This document shows positions 56,132-64,000 of a stretch of 64,000 bases of DNA, one piece after another (position 1 is the stretch's first letter; each line of letters opens with the position of its first letter). Source of the stretch: Nocardia aurea (GTDB lineage: Bacteria > Actinomycetota > Actinomycetes > Mycobacteriales > Mycobacteriaceae); assembly GCF_003123685.1 (NCBI RefSeq), contig NZ_QCYJ01000018.1, positions 62,001 through 126,000 on the forward strand, given 5' to 3'. A model generated the notes under the pieces. It did no database searches, had not been told where the DNA came from, and saw only the letters and a program-made list of their open reading frames with translations. Made by a program: the position numbers and the translations under genes.

Positions 56132-56824
56132 ATGTCGGTCCATATGATCGAGGATCTGATCGAAGGATCGATCCGGTTACTGGACAAGCACTTTCCCGCC
56201 GAGGATCGACGCGTGCGGGACCGGATCTCGGCGCTGTACCGATTCCAGGACATCTTCGACTGCTCGTTCACGCATTTCCGGGTGATGGAGGTGCTTCTGA
56301 AGCGCGGATTCACCTACCGCGTCCCCCTGACCGACCATCCCGAATATCCGCGACGGCAGACGTATTTCGACGCCCTGACGGAATTCACCGCCCTCGCACC
56401 GATCGAGGACGACGAAGACCCGAGCGGCTGGCTGGACCAGGGTTACGTCGACCCGCCGCACCTCTACTGCGACGCGGGCACCACGCTGTGGACTCGGCTC
56501 GTGGAATCCGGCAGGATCCCGGCCGAACCGGCGCAGCGAATCCCACTCGTGGACGTGGTGCGCGACGTGGTGACGGCGGCCGAAACCGACGGCGATGTCG
56601 AACTGATCGCCCTGTGGCACGCGATGGGCTGGGACATGCTCGTCGGCAGCGGGTACGTCGACGATCCCCGCGAGTCACCCGAACTCGCCGCCGTCCGTTC
56701 GGTGGCGATCCGGACGGGGGCGACGACGTTCGCGCTGCCTGAGGGCTACCGACCTCACGCCGAGTACTACGAGGACGACGAGATCGGAACCTGGTGGGCC
56801 GGAATTAATTCCGATTGGGAGTGA
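56132..56824 (+). CDS. Uncharacterised protein, 230 residues
   Basis: A soluble acidic protein, MSVHMIEDLIEGSIRLLDKHF at the start, with a Trp- and acid-rich C-terminus (YYEDDEIGTWWAGINSDWE). I recognise no domain; there are no repeats or membrane helices. GGAG lies before the ATG in CAGGAGTACCG. It follows the YaeQ gene by 30 bases and may be co-transcribed. Confidence 0.65.
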   Translation: MSVHMIEDLIEGSIRLLDKHFPAEDRRVRDRISALYRFQDIFDCSFTHFRVMEVLLKRGFTYRVPLTDHPEYPRRQTYFDALTEFTALAPIEDDEDPSGWLDQGYVDPPHLYCDAGTTLWTRLVESGRIPAEPAQRIPLVDVVRDVVTAAETDGDVELIALWHAMGWDMLVGSGYVDDPRESPELAAVRSVAIRTGATTFALPEGYRPHAEYYEDDEIGTWWAGINSDWE

Positions 56825-56888
56825 AATTCGGGATCGAGACATATGGTCGATGGGCAAGCCATGTCACCAACCGTGCGGAGGTAATCGG

Positions 56889-56987
56889 GTGAAGTCCGCG
56901 ACCCGCGGTGCCGAACCGCCGACCGAACTCCGCGTCCGGCACCTGCTGCCGATCGCACCGCCTATCGGTCAGCAGCCCGCGATGTAG
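56889..56987 (+). CDS. Candidate 32-residue small protein
   Basis: GTG at 56889 is preceded by a perfect GGAGGT seven bases upstream. The peptide is MKSATRGAEPPTELRVRHLL then PIAPPIGQQPAM, basic and proline-rich, and ends inside the converging PIG-L gene. It is too short to judge by codon bias. It could be a translated small protein or a chance ribosome site; a precursor-peptide role is only a guess. Confidence 0.3.
   Translation: MKSATRGAEPPTELRVRHLLPIAPPIGQQPAM
56943..56975. terminator. Terminator hairpin overlapping the PIG-L stop codon
   Basis: CTGCTGCCGAT (56943-56953) pairs with ATCGG-T-CAGCAG (56964-56975) with one bulged T, around a ten-base loop. It lies at the 3' end of the PIG-L gene; bidirectional use with the gene at 56132 is likely. 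Confidence 0.5.
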
Positions 56988-57715
56988 TCGTGGGCCGGGA
57001 CGGCGTCGACGAAAGTCTCGACCCGGCAGGCCCATTCCCGCATCGTGTCCTCGCCGAGCATGGCGAGCAGGTCGGCGGTTTGGGTCGCCTGGGCGCGCAG
57101 GGCGACCAGTTTGCGGTCGGCGGCGGCGTCATCGAGGTGCAGTTCCACGGCGAGTTCGTCGGGCCGGGCGCGGGCGGGGAGGTCGTCGCCGTCGAACATG
57201 GCGAGGCGGGCATAGAGGTCGCGCCAGGTGTCGAAGAAATCGGCGGTGCCCCGCGCGTGCAGCAGTCGGGCGCGCGGGGCGGCCAGGTCACGGGTCGCGC
57301 CCGCCCAGGCGGAGACGATGCGGTGGTCGGGGTGGCCGGTGAAACCGTCGGGGCCGAAGGTGAGCACGACCTCGGGGCGCACCTCGGCGGCGATCGCGCT
57401 GAGGCGTGCCACCACCGCGTCGAAAGGCGCCGCGGCGCAATCGCCGTCGGGCAGGTCGAGGTGATGGTGTTCGGTGACGCCGAGTGCGGCCAGGCTGGCG
57501 CGCAGTTCGGCGGTGCGGACCCGCGCCAGGCGCGCGGGCGGCCAGCGTTGGGGATCGGCGGTGCCGTGCTCGCCCCTCGTCGCGGTGACGCAGACGACGC
57601 GGCGACCCGAATCCCGGGCGGCGGCCATCAGACCGCCGGACAGGTAGACCTCGTCGTCGGGGTGTGCCCAGATCCCCAGGACGGGGCCGGTGCCGGGCAG
57701 TTGGTGAACAGTCAT
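56969..57715 (-). CDS. PIG-L family deacetylase (MshB/GlcNAc-deacetylase-like)
   Basis: A 248-residue metalloenzyme. AHPDDEV (near residue 17) gives the zinc-binding HPDD of the PIG-L fold, and HPDHRIVSAW (near 129) supplies the later histidines. ATRGEHGT and LTFGPDGFTGHPDH are also family features. It should remove an acetyl group from a sugar amide or related metabolite. The ATG at 57715 is chosen because the upstream frame has no ribosome site. It follows the methyltransferase gene on the same strand, 122 bases away. Confidence 0.9.
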   Translation of the reverse strand: MTVHQLPGTGPVLGIWAHPDDEVYLSGGLMAAARDSGRRVVCVTATRGEHGTADPQRWPPARLARVRTAELRASLAALGVTEHHHLDLPDGDCAAAPFDAVVARLSAIAAEVRPEVVLTFGPDGFTGHPDHRIVSAWAGATRDLAAPRARLLHARGTADFFDTWRDLYARLAMFDGDDLPARARPDELAVELHLDDAAADRKLVALRAQATQTADLLAMLGEDTMREWACRVETFVDAVPAHDYIAGC

Positions 57716-57837
57716 GGGAAACAGTGCCTTTCGTGGGCCGGGGGCCGACATCACGGTGTCGACCCCCGGACCGCGGTGGTTCGAGGAGCAGCGGTGACGC
57801 GCGGCCATCGGACAACGGCGTCACCGAAAGGGGACGT

Positions 57838-58929
57838 TCAGGCGGTGATCTCGTACAGGATGTTGAAGGGGTTCTCCATCTCGACCCGGCGGACCGTGCC
57901 GAAACCGGCCCGCGCGCACATCTCACGCGCGGTGTGTTCGGGGAAACCGCAGGTGCCCAGGCCCGCGCCGCCGTCGGCGAGCGAGGTGGTCATGCAGAAC
58001 AGCACGCTCACGCCGTAGAAGTAGGCGGCGACCGGGCCCGCGTTGTCCTCGAGGCGGTGGCTCGCGTTGATGTCCAGGCACAGGTAGCGGCCGTCGGGGC
58101 GCAGTGCGGCGCGGATGGCGCGCAGCATGCCGAGCGGGTCGGCGGCGTCGTGGATGACGTCGAAGGTGGTGATCACGTCGTAGTCGCCGGGCAGTTCGCC
58201 CGAGACGTCGCGGCATTCGAATCGCACCCGGTCGCCGACACCGGCGGCCAGCGCCGCCGCACGGGCCGCTTCGATGGATTCGGGGTGCACGTCGAAGCCG
58301 ACGTAGCGGCCCGCGGGGAACTGCTCGGCCAGGCGGATCAGCGCCCGGCCCCGACCGCAGCCGACGTCGGCGACGTCGGCGCCGCGACGCAGCGTCTCGT
58401 GCAGATCGGGCAGCGCGGGCAGCCAGACCTGCGGCAGCAGATAGTCGAACCAGCCCGCGCTGAATCGCTCCAGGCCCTGCCACCAGTCCGTCGGGTAGGC
58501 CGACATCGGCACGCCGCCGCCGTAGCGGAAGGAGTCCAGTACCGCGCCGAGAATGCCGGTGAGGCCGAACAGCGCCTGGTGCAGGCCGCCGATGTGGGCG
58601 GGACTCTCCACCGCGAGGACCGGGACGTGGGCCGGAGGCAGGGTGAAGCGCGCGGACTCGGGGCTGTGGGTGAGGTAGCCGTGCGCCGTCATCGACGACA
58701 GCCATTCACGCACGTACCGTTCGTCGGTGCCGGTCGCGGCGGCCAGTTCGACGGCGGTGACCGGGCGGGAATCGGCCATCGCGCGCCACAGTCCGAGCCG
58801 GTCGCCGAGCATGGTCATGGTGGTGACCATCCAGGTCGCCGCGTCGCCGACGGCGCGCGCCGCGAAGGCTTCGATCTCGGCGGGATCGGGCGCGGTGGCG
58901 CCGGTGATGGGATCGAGGGTGGAAGTCAT
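57838..58929 (-). CDS. SAM-dependent methyltransferase with N-terminal winged-helix domain
   Basis: A 363-residue enzyme. The first 90 residues hold a winged-helix fold (AVELAAATGTDERYVREWLSSMTAHGYL) found in O-methyltransferases of secondary metabolism. VADVGCGRGRALIRLAEQFP (near residue 186) is the SAM motif I, VGFDVHPESIEAARAAA motif II, and DVITTFDVIHDAADP motif IV. The substrate is unknown. It is divergent from the SARP gene and co-directional with the PIG-L gene, a combination suggesting a small biosynthetic or modification locus. Confidence 0.88.
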   Translation of the reverse strand: MTSTLDPITGATAPDPAEIEAFAARAVGDAATWMVTTMTMLGDRLGLWRAMADSRPVTAVELAAATGTDERYVREWLSSMTAHGYLTHSPESARFTLPPAHVPVLAVESPAHIGGLHQALFGLTGILGAVLDSFRYGGGVPMSAYPTDWWQGLERFSAGWFDYLLPQVWLPALPDLHETLRRGADVADVGCGRGRALIRLAEQFPAGRYVGFDVHPESIEAARAAALAAGVGDRVRFECRDVSGELPGDYDVITTFDVIHDAADPLGMLRAIRAALRPDGRYLCLDINASHRLEDNAGPVAAYFYGVSVLFCMTTSLADGGAGLGTCGFPEHTAREMCARAGFGTVRRVEMENPFNILYEITA

Positions 58930-59037
58930 CGTCCTCGTACCTCCTGTTCGTTGGGGGACGATGCGAGGATGGAACGGCGCTGTTGCAGCACGGCTGCAGC
59001 GCGGTTGCGGCCGAGGACGGTGAGGTGGACGGGCCGG

Positions 59038-62000
59038 ATGGAGTTCGGGGTGCTCGGAGCGTTGCGCGTGCGCGACGCCGACGGCGACGTGCGGATCGGC
59101 AGCCCGTCGCAGCGGCGGGTGCTGACCGCGCTGCTGGTGCACGCGGACACCGTCGTCTCCGTCGACCGACTGATATCGGCGCTGTGGGACGAGCGACCGC
59201 CCGAGACCGCGATCCGCACGCTGCACAGCTACCTCGCCCGGCTGCGCGGCGTACTACACGCCGACGGCGTCGAACGCCTGGTCACCCGGCCGCCCGGCTA
59301 CCTGCTGCGCCTCGACGCCGCCGACCGATTCGACGCCGCCCGTTTCGACGAGTTGGTCAACGCCGCGCACCGTGATCCCGAACGCGCCGCCGCCCTGCTG
59401 GACGAGGCGCTCGCGCAATGGCGTGGCCCCGCCTACGCCGAATTCGCCGACACCGAATTCGCCCGCCCGGAGGCGCAGCGGCTGGACGCGTCACGACTGG
59501 ACGCGATCGAGGAACGTTTCGAGATCGGACTGGCGCACGGCGCGCACGCCGAATGGATCGCCGCGCTCGACGCGCACGTGCGCGCCAATCCCCTGCGCGA
59601 ACGCGCGGCATCGCAGTTGGTGCGCGCGCTGTACCGGGTCGGCAGGCAGGCCGACGCGCTGACGGTGTTGCGCACCGTGCGCACCCGGTTGGACGCCGAA
59701 CTCGGCGTCGCACCGTCACCGGCCCTGCGCGCGCTGGAAACCGCTGTGCTGCGCCAGGATCCGGCGCTGGAAGCCCGAGTTCCCCCGACGCAGACCTCGA
59801 TGCCCGTCGCGCGCCCCACCCCGGATAACTCACACCCCCGGCTTCCACCGGTCGCCGCCGCCCCCGTATCCCCCACCAGCACCGCGCACCACGCGCCCGC
59901 GTCGACTCCTGGGCACGCGGCACCCGTCCCGGCGGACGCACAGCCCATGCCCACCCCGACCATCACACAACCCGCGTTCAGCGCGACTGCCGCAGAGTCC
60001 ACGCCCACGCCTGCCACCGGCAACTCGGCGCCCGTGCCGAGCACCGCGCACCCCGTACCCGTGCCGATCGAAGCCCTGGTTGGCCGCGAGGACGATCTCG
60101 CCCTCGTGGCCGCCGCGCTCGGGACGCACCGCATGCTGACTCTCGTCGGCCCCGGTGGTGTCGGGAAGACGACGTTGGCCCAGCACGTCGCCCATGCCGT
60201 GGACGGTGCCGTCGCGTGGTGTGAACTCGCACCGGTCACCGACGGCGGCGCGGTCGCCCTCGCCGTCGCGACCGCTTCGGGGGCACGCAGGCAGCCCGGC
60301 GCGGATGCGACGGAATCGCTGATCGCCTTCCTCGCTTCCCGCGAGATCCTGCTCGTGGTCGACAATTGCGAGCACGTGCTCGCCGACGCGGCCGAACTGG
60401 TGACCCGCATCCTTCGTCGCTGTCCGGCGGTGACGGTTCTCGCGACCAGTCGCGCCGCGCTCGGCGTCCCCGGCGAGCACCTGCATCCGACCGCGCCGCT
60501 CCCGGTACCGGACGGAACCGGTGACGCGGCGGCGTCACCCGCGGTGCGGCTGTTCACGGCACGGGCGCGGGCCGTGCGGCCGGATCTCGAACTGGACGCC
60601 GCGAATCTCGCGCATATCGCCGAGGTGTGCCGCCGCGTCGACGGACTGCCGCTGGCCCTGGAGTTGGCGGCGGCGCGGTTGCGCTCACTCAACCCCGCCG
60701 ACCTCGCCGCACGACTCGTCGCCCCGCCCGACCACGCGCCACGGCCGGTCGTCCCCACCGAGCAGTCGGCCTCCCGCATCGGCCACGCGGTCGGGCCACC
60801 GACCGCCGTCGACGCCGCGCGGCCGGTCTCCCCCGCCGACCTGCTCACGGGTCCGCGCACGGCGGAACCGAGACACAGCATCCTGCGCGCGGTGATCGAC
60901 TGGTCCTATGCCCTGCTCAGTCCCGCCGAACAGCGACTGTTCGCCCGACTCTCCGTGTTCGCGGGCGGTTTCGGTCTCGCCGCCGCCGAACAGGTCTGCG
61001 GGGAACCGGCACTGCTCGACGTGCTCACCGCGCTGGTGGACAACTCACTGGTCACCGTCGGAACGGCGGCGGGAACCGTGCGCTACTCGATGCTGGAGAC
61101 GTTGCGCGATTACGGTCGCGACCGCTCGGCGCGACGCGGCGAAGCCGACACCCTGCGCGACGCGCATGCCGCGTGGTGTGCGGCACTGGCCGAGGAAGCG
61201 GGACGCGGCCTGCGCGGGCCGGAGGAAGCCCGCTGGATCACCACCGTCGCGGCCGACCTCGACAACCTGCGCGCGGCGCATCGGCACGCGGTGCGCCGGG
61301 GCGACACCGACCTCACCCTGCGCCTTTCGGCCGGACTGGCGCTGTCGGTGCTCTATCGCTTCCCGGACGAGGTGGTGGCGTGGAGCGAGACCGCGTTGAC
61401 CCTGCCCGACGCCGCCGCGCATCCCCGTTACGCGTCGGTGTGCGGCGCGGTGGCCGAGGCGCTGACCTTCCGCGGCGAACACGAACGCGCCTTGCGCATC
61501 TGCGAACCAGCGCTGGACGCGCTACCCGATCCGCACGACGCGCGCCGGATGCCGCTGCTCAAGGTCGCGGCGGCCGTCGCGCTGTATCGAGGACAGTGGG
61601 CGGAATGCGCTACCGCGACCACGGCGCTGCTCGCCCTGGCCCGAGCGCACGGGGACGGCTGGTACGTGAGCGAGGCATTGCTTTTCGCGGGTTTGGCGCG
61701 CACGTACTCCGGCGATCCGGCGGGCGGCCGCACATCGGCCGCCGAGAACCTGACGGTCGCGCGAGCGGCGGGCAATCCCAGTCAGATCGCCTGGGCGCTC
61801 TACAGCGAGGCCGAGGCGCTCGCAGGCGATACTCCCGACCGCGCGCGCGATCGCTACCGCGAGGCGATCACCCAGGCCGCGCCGGTCGCGAGCATTTTCG
61901 TCACCAATGTCGCGCACGTCGGCCTGGCCGCCCTGCATACCAGGGCCGGAGCTATCCCCTCGGCACTGGCCGAATTCCGTGCGGCCGTGCGCGGCTGGCG

Positions 62001-62292
62001 TCGCATGCAGGTGTGGCACCACCAGTGGACGACACTGCGCAACCTGCTCCTGCTGCTGGCCGGCATCGACGCCGAGGCCGCGACCATTCTGTCCGGAGCA
62101 TTGAACACCCACGCGGCCAACGGTTTCGGAGCCGATGCCGCCGCCGAGGCCGAAACCGTCGACATCTTGCGCGCCGATCTCGGCGAAGCGCGCTACGCCA
62201 TCGCCCGAACGCACGGCGCGACATTGTCCCCCGAAGCGACGGTCACCTTCGCGCTCGATGTACTCGACCGGAATATCGAGGCCGAGCACTGA
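59038..62292 (+). CDS. AfsR/SARP-type regulator (BTAD, NB-ARC ATPase, TPR)
   Basis: A 1084-residue protein. Residues 1-90 form an OmpR-type winged helix (FGVLGALRVRDADGDVRIG) and about 95-240 the BTAD. A proline/threonine-rich linker (about 245-345) leads to an NB-ARC ATPase with P-loop VGPGGVGKTTLA near 370 and LLVVDNCEHVL, then WHD and TPR repeats to the end. It is typically an activator of secondary metabolism driven by Ser/Thr kinases. The first 109 bases upstream are shared with the divergent methyltransferase, its probable target. The start could be a GTG at 59020. Confidence 0.88.
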   Translation: MEFGVLGALRVRDADGDVRIGSPSQRRVLTALLVHADTVVSVDRLISALWDERPPETAIRTLHSYLARLRGVLHADGVERLVTRPPGYLLRLDAADRFDAARFDELVNAAHRDPERAAALLDEALAQWRGPAYAEFADTEFARPEAQRLDASRLDAIEERFEIGLAHGAHAEWIAALDAHVRANPLRERAASQLVRALYRVGRQADALTVLRTVRTRLDAELGVAPSPALRALETAVLRQDPALEARVPPTQTSMPVARPTPDNSHPRLPPVAAAPVSPTSTAHHAPASTPGHAAPVPADAQPMPTPTITQPAFSATAAESTPTPATGNSAPVPSTAHPVPVPIEALVGREDDLALVAAALGTHRMLTLVGPGGVGKTTLAQHVAHAVDGAVAWCELAPVTDGGAVALAVATASGARRQPGADATESLIAFLASREILLVVDNCEHVLADAAELVTRILRRCPAVTVLATSRAALGVPGEHLHPTAPLPVPDGTGDAAASPAVRLFTARARAVRPDLELDAANLAHIAEVCRRVDGLPLALELAAARLRSLNPADLAARLVAPPDHAPRPVVPTEQSASRIGHAVGPPTAVDAARPVSPADLLTGPRTAEPRHSILRAVIDWSYALLSPAEQRLFARLSVFAGGFGLAAAEQVCGEPALLDVLTALVDNSLVTVGTAAGTVRYSMLETLRDYGRDRSARRGEADTLRDAHAAWCAALAEEAGRGLRGPEEARWITTVAADLDNLRAAHRHAVRRGDTDLTLRLSAGLALSVLYRFPDEVVAWSETALTLPDAAAHPRYASVCGAVAEALTFRGEHERALRICEPALDALPDPHDARRMPLLKVAAAVALYRGQWAECATATTALLALARAHGDGWYVSEALLFAGLARTYSGDPAGGRTSAAENLTVARAAGNPSQIAWALYSEAEALAGDTPDRARDRYREAITQAAPVASIFVTNVAHVGLAALHTRAGAIPSALAEFRAAVRGWRRMQVWHHQWTTLRNLLLLLAGIDAEAATILSGALNTHAANGFGADAAAEAETVDILRADLGEARYAIARTHGATLSPEATVTFALDVLDRNIEAEH

Positions 62293-62490
62293 TCCGCGCG
62301 AGCCGGATCCGCGCTACAGATCCGTACGAGCCGGATCCGTGCTCACGCCTCGACCACGACGGAATCCGGCTCGCGTGGCATACCGTGTAGACGGGCATGG
62401 GCGGGCGTGCGACGCGAGACATAGCGATGGGAAATACCCTGGTACGCCGCGGAATCGGACAGTCGAGAACTCCGGGAGCAGGAACGGCGC

Positions 62491-63189
62491 ATGCGATCGA
62501 AGACAGTGGTAGCCGACGACGGGATCCCACTGCATGTCGGTGTCACGGGCGCGGGCCCGGATGTCGTCGTGCTGTCCGGCGGACCTGGCTGTGTCCATTA
62601 CCTCGAGCACGACGAGTTGGCGCCGCGCGGCATGCGGGCGTGGTACCCGGAGCCGAGGGGTGTGGGTCGGTCGGGCGGCGGGCCGCATGACCTCGAACGC
62701 GCCGTCGCCGATCTCGAGGCGGTCCGGCGAGCGGGAAACATCGACAGCTGGGTTGTGCTCGGGCATTCGTGGGGCTCGGATCTGGCTGTGCGATACGCCC
62801 TCGATCATCCGGACCGGGTACGGGCGGTCGTCGGTGTCGCCGGACACGGATTGCACAAGGACCGCACCTGGTCCCGAGCCTACGAGTCCGGCAAACATCG
62901 GGAGGCCGCGATCGAGATCGACGGGGAGCCGGACGTTCACGCCGCGCTGAACGCTTCATTCATCCGATGGATCCACGAACCCGACCTGTTGCGTCGACTG
63001 GCCGACTCGACCGTTCCCATGACCCTGGTCGCCGCGCGAGACGATATCCGTCCGTCGTGGCCGCTGAGGCAGTTGGCCACCCTGGTCCCCCACGGCAGGT
63101 TCGAGGAATTGCCCGGGGTCGCACATCACTTGTGGTCGACCGATCCACAGGTATGGGTCGATCTGGTGACGAGCGCCTGCCGCGAATAG
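62491..63189 (+). CDS. Alpha/beta hydrolase
   Basis: A 232-residue hydrolase. The nucleophile elbow GHSWGS has S93; VVVLSGGPGCVHYL near 25-38 is the oxyanion-hole segment (GGPG), and the histidine is in GVAHHLWS near 211. It resembles proline iminopeptidase-type hydrolases with GGPG and GHSWG. The substrate is unknown. The ATG at 62491 has GGAG upstream (CTCCGGGAGCAGG). It stands between the SARP gene and a lipoprotein gene. Confidence 0.85.
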   Translation: MRSKTVVADDGIPLHVGVTGAGPDVVVLSGGPGCVHYLEHDELAPRGMRAWYPEPRGVGRSGGGPHDLERAVADLEAVRRAGNIDSWVVLGHSWGSDLAVRYALDHPDRVRAVVGVAGHGLHKDRTWSRAYESGKHREAAIEIDGEPDVHAALNASFIRWIHEPDLLRRLADSTVPMTLVAARDDIRPSWPLRQLATLVPHGRFEELPGVAHHLWSTDPQVWVDLVTSACRE

Positions 63190-63423
63190 CGCGATCACCG
63201 GTCCTGTGGGTCGTCAGGATGTTTCCGGCGCGAACCGACAGGTCCGCCTGTGACGCTCACCACCGACCATCCGGTCCGATTCACCGCACCGCCCGAGCGG
63301 CAGTCGGGCGAAATCCCCGGCGATGGAGATATTTCCGTAGTCAACACGTAGAAATTTGCCCGAGACGCGAGTGTTAACCGACAGACCCCTATTCAGTAAC
63401 ATATTTGCCATGATCCAGTTACA

Positions 63424-63448
63424 TATCTACTATCCAACTACGTAGATA
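63424..63448. promoter_or_regulatory. 7-11-7 inverted repeat TATCTAC/GTAGATA
   Basis: TATCTAC (63424-63430) and GTAGATA (63442-63448) are perfect complements around 11 bases, and the inner CTACGTAG is itself palindromic. It sits in the AT-rich patch of the long intergenic region. A regulator cannot be assigned. Confidence 0.45.
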
Positions 63449-63664
63449 ACAGAGCTTCACGGACGAGATCTCCCCGGTGCGTTACTTCACCTCGGGACCT
63501 CCCCCTCATCAGCCCCGTGGTGTGGTGTGTCGCGGAACGGCCTGGACAACCGCCCGCACGCTCGCGCCGGTCGAGTTCGTTCGTGATCCACCGCCCCCGA
63601 GGTCGGCGCCGGCACGCCCACCCGGGGGCGGTCCGCGTTCGGAGGGGGTTTCGGTACCGGTCAC

Positions 63665-63702
63665 GTTGCCGCACAATCGATCCATCGGCGATTGTGCGCA
63701 AC
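63665..63702. promoter_or_regulatory. Strong hairpin/dyad upstream of the lipoprotein gene
   Basis: CGCACAATCG (63670-63679) and its exact complement (63689-63698) flank a nine-base loop; GTTG (63665-63668) and CAAC (63699-63702) extend the stem past one bulged C to 14 pairs. It lies 116 bases before the lipoprotein GTG. Terminator or operator, without a U-tract. Confidence 0.5.
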
Positions 63703-63817
63703 CTCATACGTAGCGTTAGCTTTCCGTATGCTCGTACCCGGGTAGCTCGACGCACCGCTTTTCCGACGCAGCGAGACGTGAGCGCATGGTTGCAGTCCTG
63801 TTCGATGGAGTGTTCTT

Positions 63818-64000
63818 GTGAAGTGGTTTAGTTCCCGCACGGCGCGTAAGGCTTTCGCCGTCTGCGCACCGATCTGCCTGGCCGCCGCGGTCGCCAGCGC
63901 ATGTACCGCCGTCGACGAGTCGACCTCTATCGACGGCGGAGCCCCCGGCCCCGCGCCGACCGCCTCGATATCGGGCAGAGATATCGGCGAGTTGGTGGAG
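63818..64000 (+). CDS. Lipoprotein, 5' part (cut by window end)
   Basis: GTG at 63818 follows GGAG by eight bases and opens a frame to the window end (61 codons): VKWFSSRTARKAFAVC..., hydrophobic core, then the lipobox VASAC. The mature part begins with Ala/Asp/Ser-rich linker. The frame continues beyond the window. Identity cannot be judged. Confidence 0.75.
   Translation, partial: MKWFSSRTARKAFAVCAPICLAAAVASACTAVDESTSIDGGAPGPAPTASISGRDIGELVE

Larger units (their letters stand above)
63190..63817. other. 628-base intergenic region with AT-rich patch and strong dyads
   Basis: No convincing gene. 63330-63460 is unusually AT-rich for this window and contains short TTACATAT-like repeats. A minus-strand frame of 65 codons (63214-63411) has weak codon bias and no good ribosome site. 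Dyads at 63424-63448 and 63665-63702 are listed separately. CATACG (63705) and CGTATG (63725) form another 6-14-6 dyad before the lipoprotein gene. It is probably a long regulatory region. Confidence 0.5.

Noticed and set aside
63214..63411. 65-codon minus-strand frame in the long intergenic region
   Set aside because: Weak codon bias, weak ribosome site and no recognised motif; kept only as a mention in the region entry.

Overview
The window reads as a chromosomal stretch of a mycolic-acid actinobacterium, most likely Nocardia or a close relative such as Rhodococcus. The evidence is uniformly high G+C with strong third-position G/C, actinobacterial start and Shine-Dalgarno habits (many GTG starts, ATGA/TTGA overlaps, several apparently leaderless genes), and lineage-typical families: a GAP/Sap-type membrane protein, an EthA-like Baeyer-Villiger monooxygenase, a deazaflavin (F420) LLM enzyme and a Ddn-like protein, and DUF5313, DUF6131 and DUF7144 proteins. 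There is no rRNA, phage, transposase or CRISPR array. One tRNA-His (GTG anticodon, CCA encoded) is present.

Region 1 (1-9.3 kb): the 3' end of a nonribosomal peptide synthetase gene (A-PCP-C-A-PCP-reductase), an EthD-like protein, a secreted M14 zinc carboxypeptidase, a GAP-family membrane protein, and an unrecognised 156-residue protein preceded by a leader with strong hairpins. Region 2 (9.3-16.7 kb): oxidation and lipid genes, namely an AraC regulator, a translationally coupled GMC oxidoreductase/aldehyde dehydrogenase pair, a double-TetR regulator and an acyl-CoA synthetase. CRP/GlxR-like sites sit before the oxidoreductase and the synthetase. Region 3 (16.7-25.9 kb): a deaminase, a DUF72 protein, a GerW-like protein, a polytopic membrane protein, a CGNR zinc-finger protein, a PAS-GGDEF protein with a methyltransferase, a cation-diffusion-facilitator gene with a perfect 22-bp palindrome at its promoter, and an O6-alkylguanine methyltransferase.

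Region 4 (26-35.5 kb): a MerR regulator fused to DNA sliding-clamp domains with a downstream helical-repeat partner, then a probable stress regulon. That regulon has a large LuxR-type ATPase regulator divergent from an AI-2E-type permease, with a DUF7144 membrane protein and a 71-residue protein beside them. Three very similar inverted repeats lie before these genes, and a weaker one lies before the GAP gene. Region 5 (35.5-45.5 kb): the EthA-like enzyme with a divergent AraC regulator, a VIT1-family transporter, a phosphoribosyltransferase ending in a textbook hairpin, a Na+/H+ antiporter, and a DUF418 gene whose 3' end has been overwritten by two tandem copies of a 144-bp hairpin repeat, then an OhrR-like MarR regulator with a DUF5313 gene.

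Region 6 (45.9-55.4 kb): two proline-rich membrane-anchored proteins sharing a small Cys-containing module, a Ca2+/H+ exchanger, a Ddn-like protein, tRNA-His, a transglutaminase-like protein, PhoU, a NYN-type nuclease overlapping a LysR regulator that faces a TDT transporter, a P450/ferredoxin pair and a lipoprotein. Region 7 (55.5-64 kb): a YaeQ protein, an unknown protein, a PIG-L deacetylase with a methyltransferase, a divergent 1084-residue SARP/AfsR-type regulator, an alpha/beta hydrolase, a 628-bp gene-poor AT-richer stretch with dyads, and the start of a lipoprotein cut by the window end.

Products are assigned by reading motifs, not by database search. Regulatory sites are sequence dyads whose cognate proteins are inferred.
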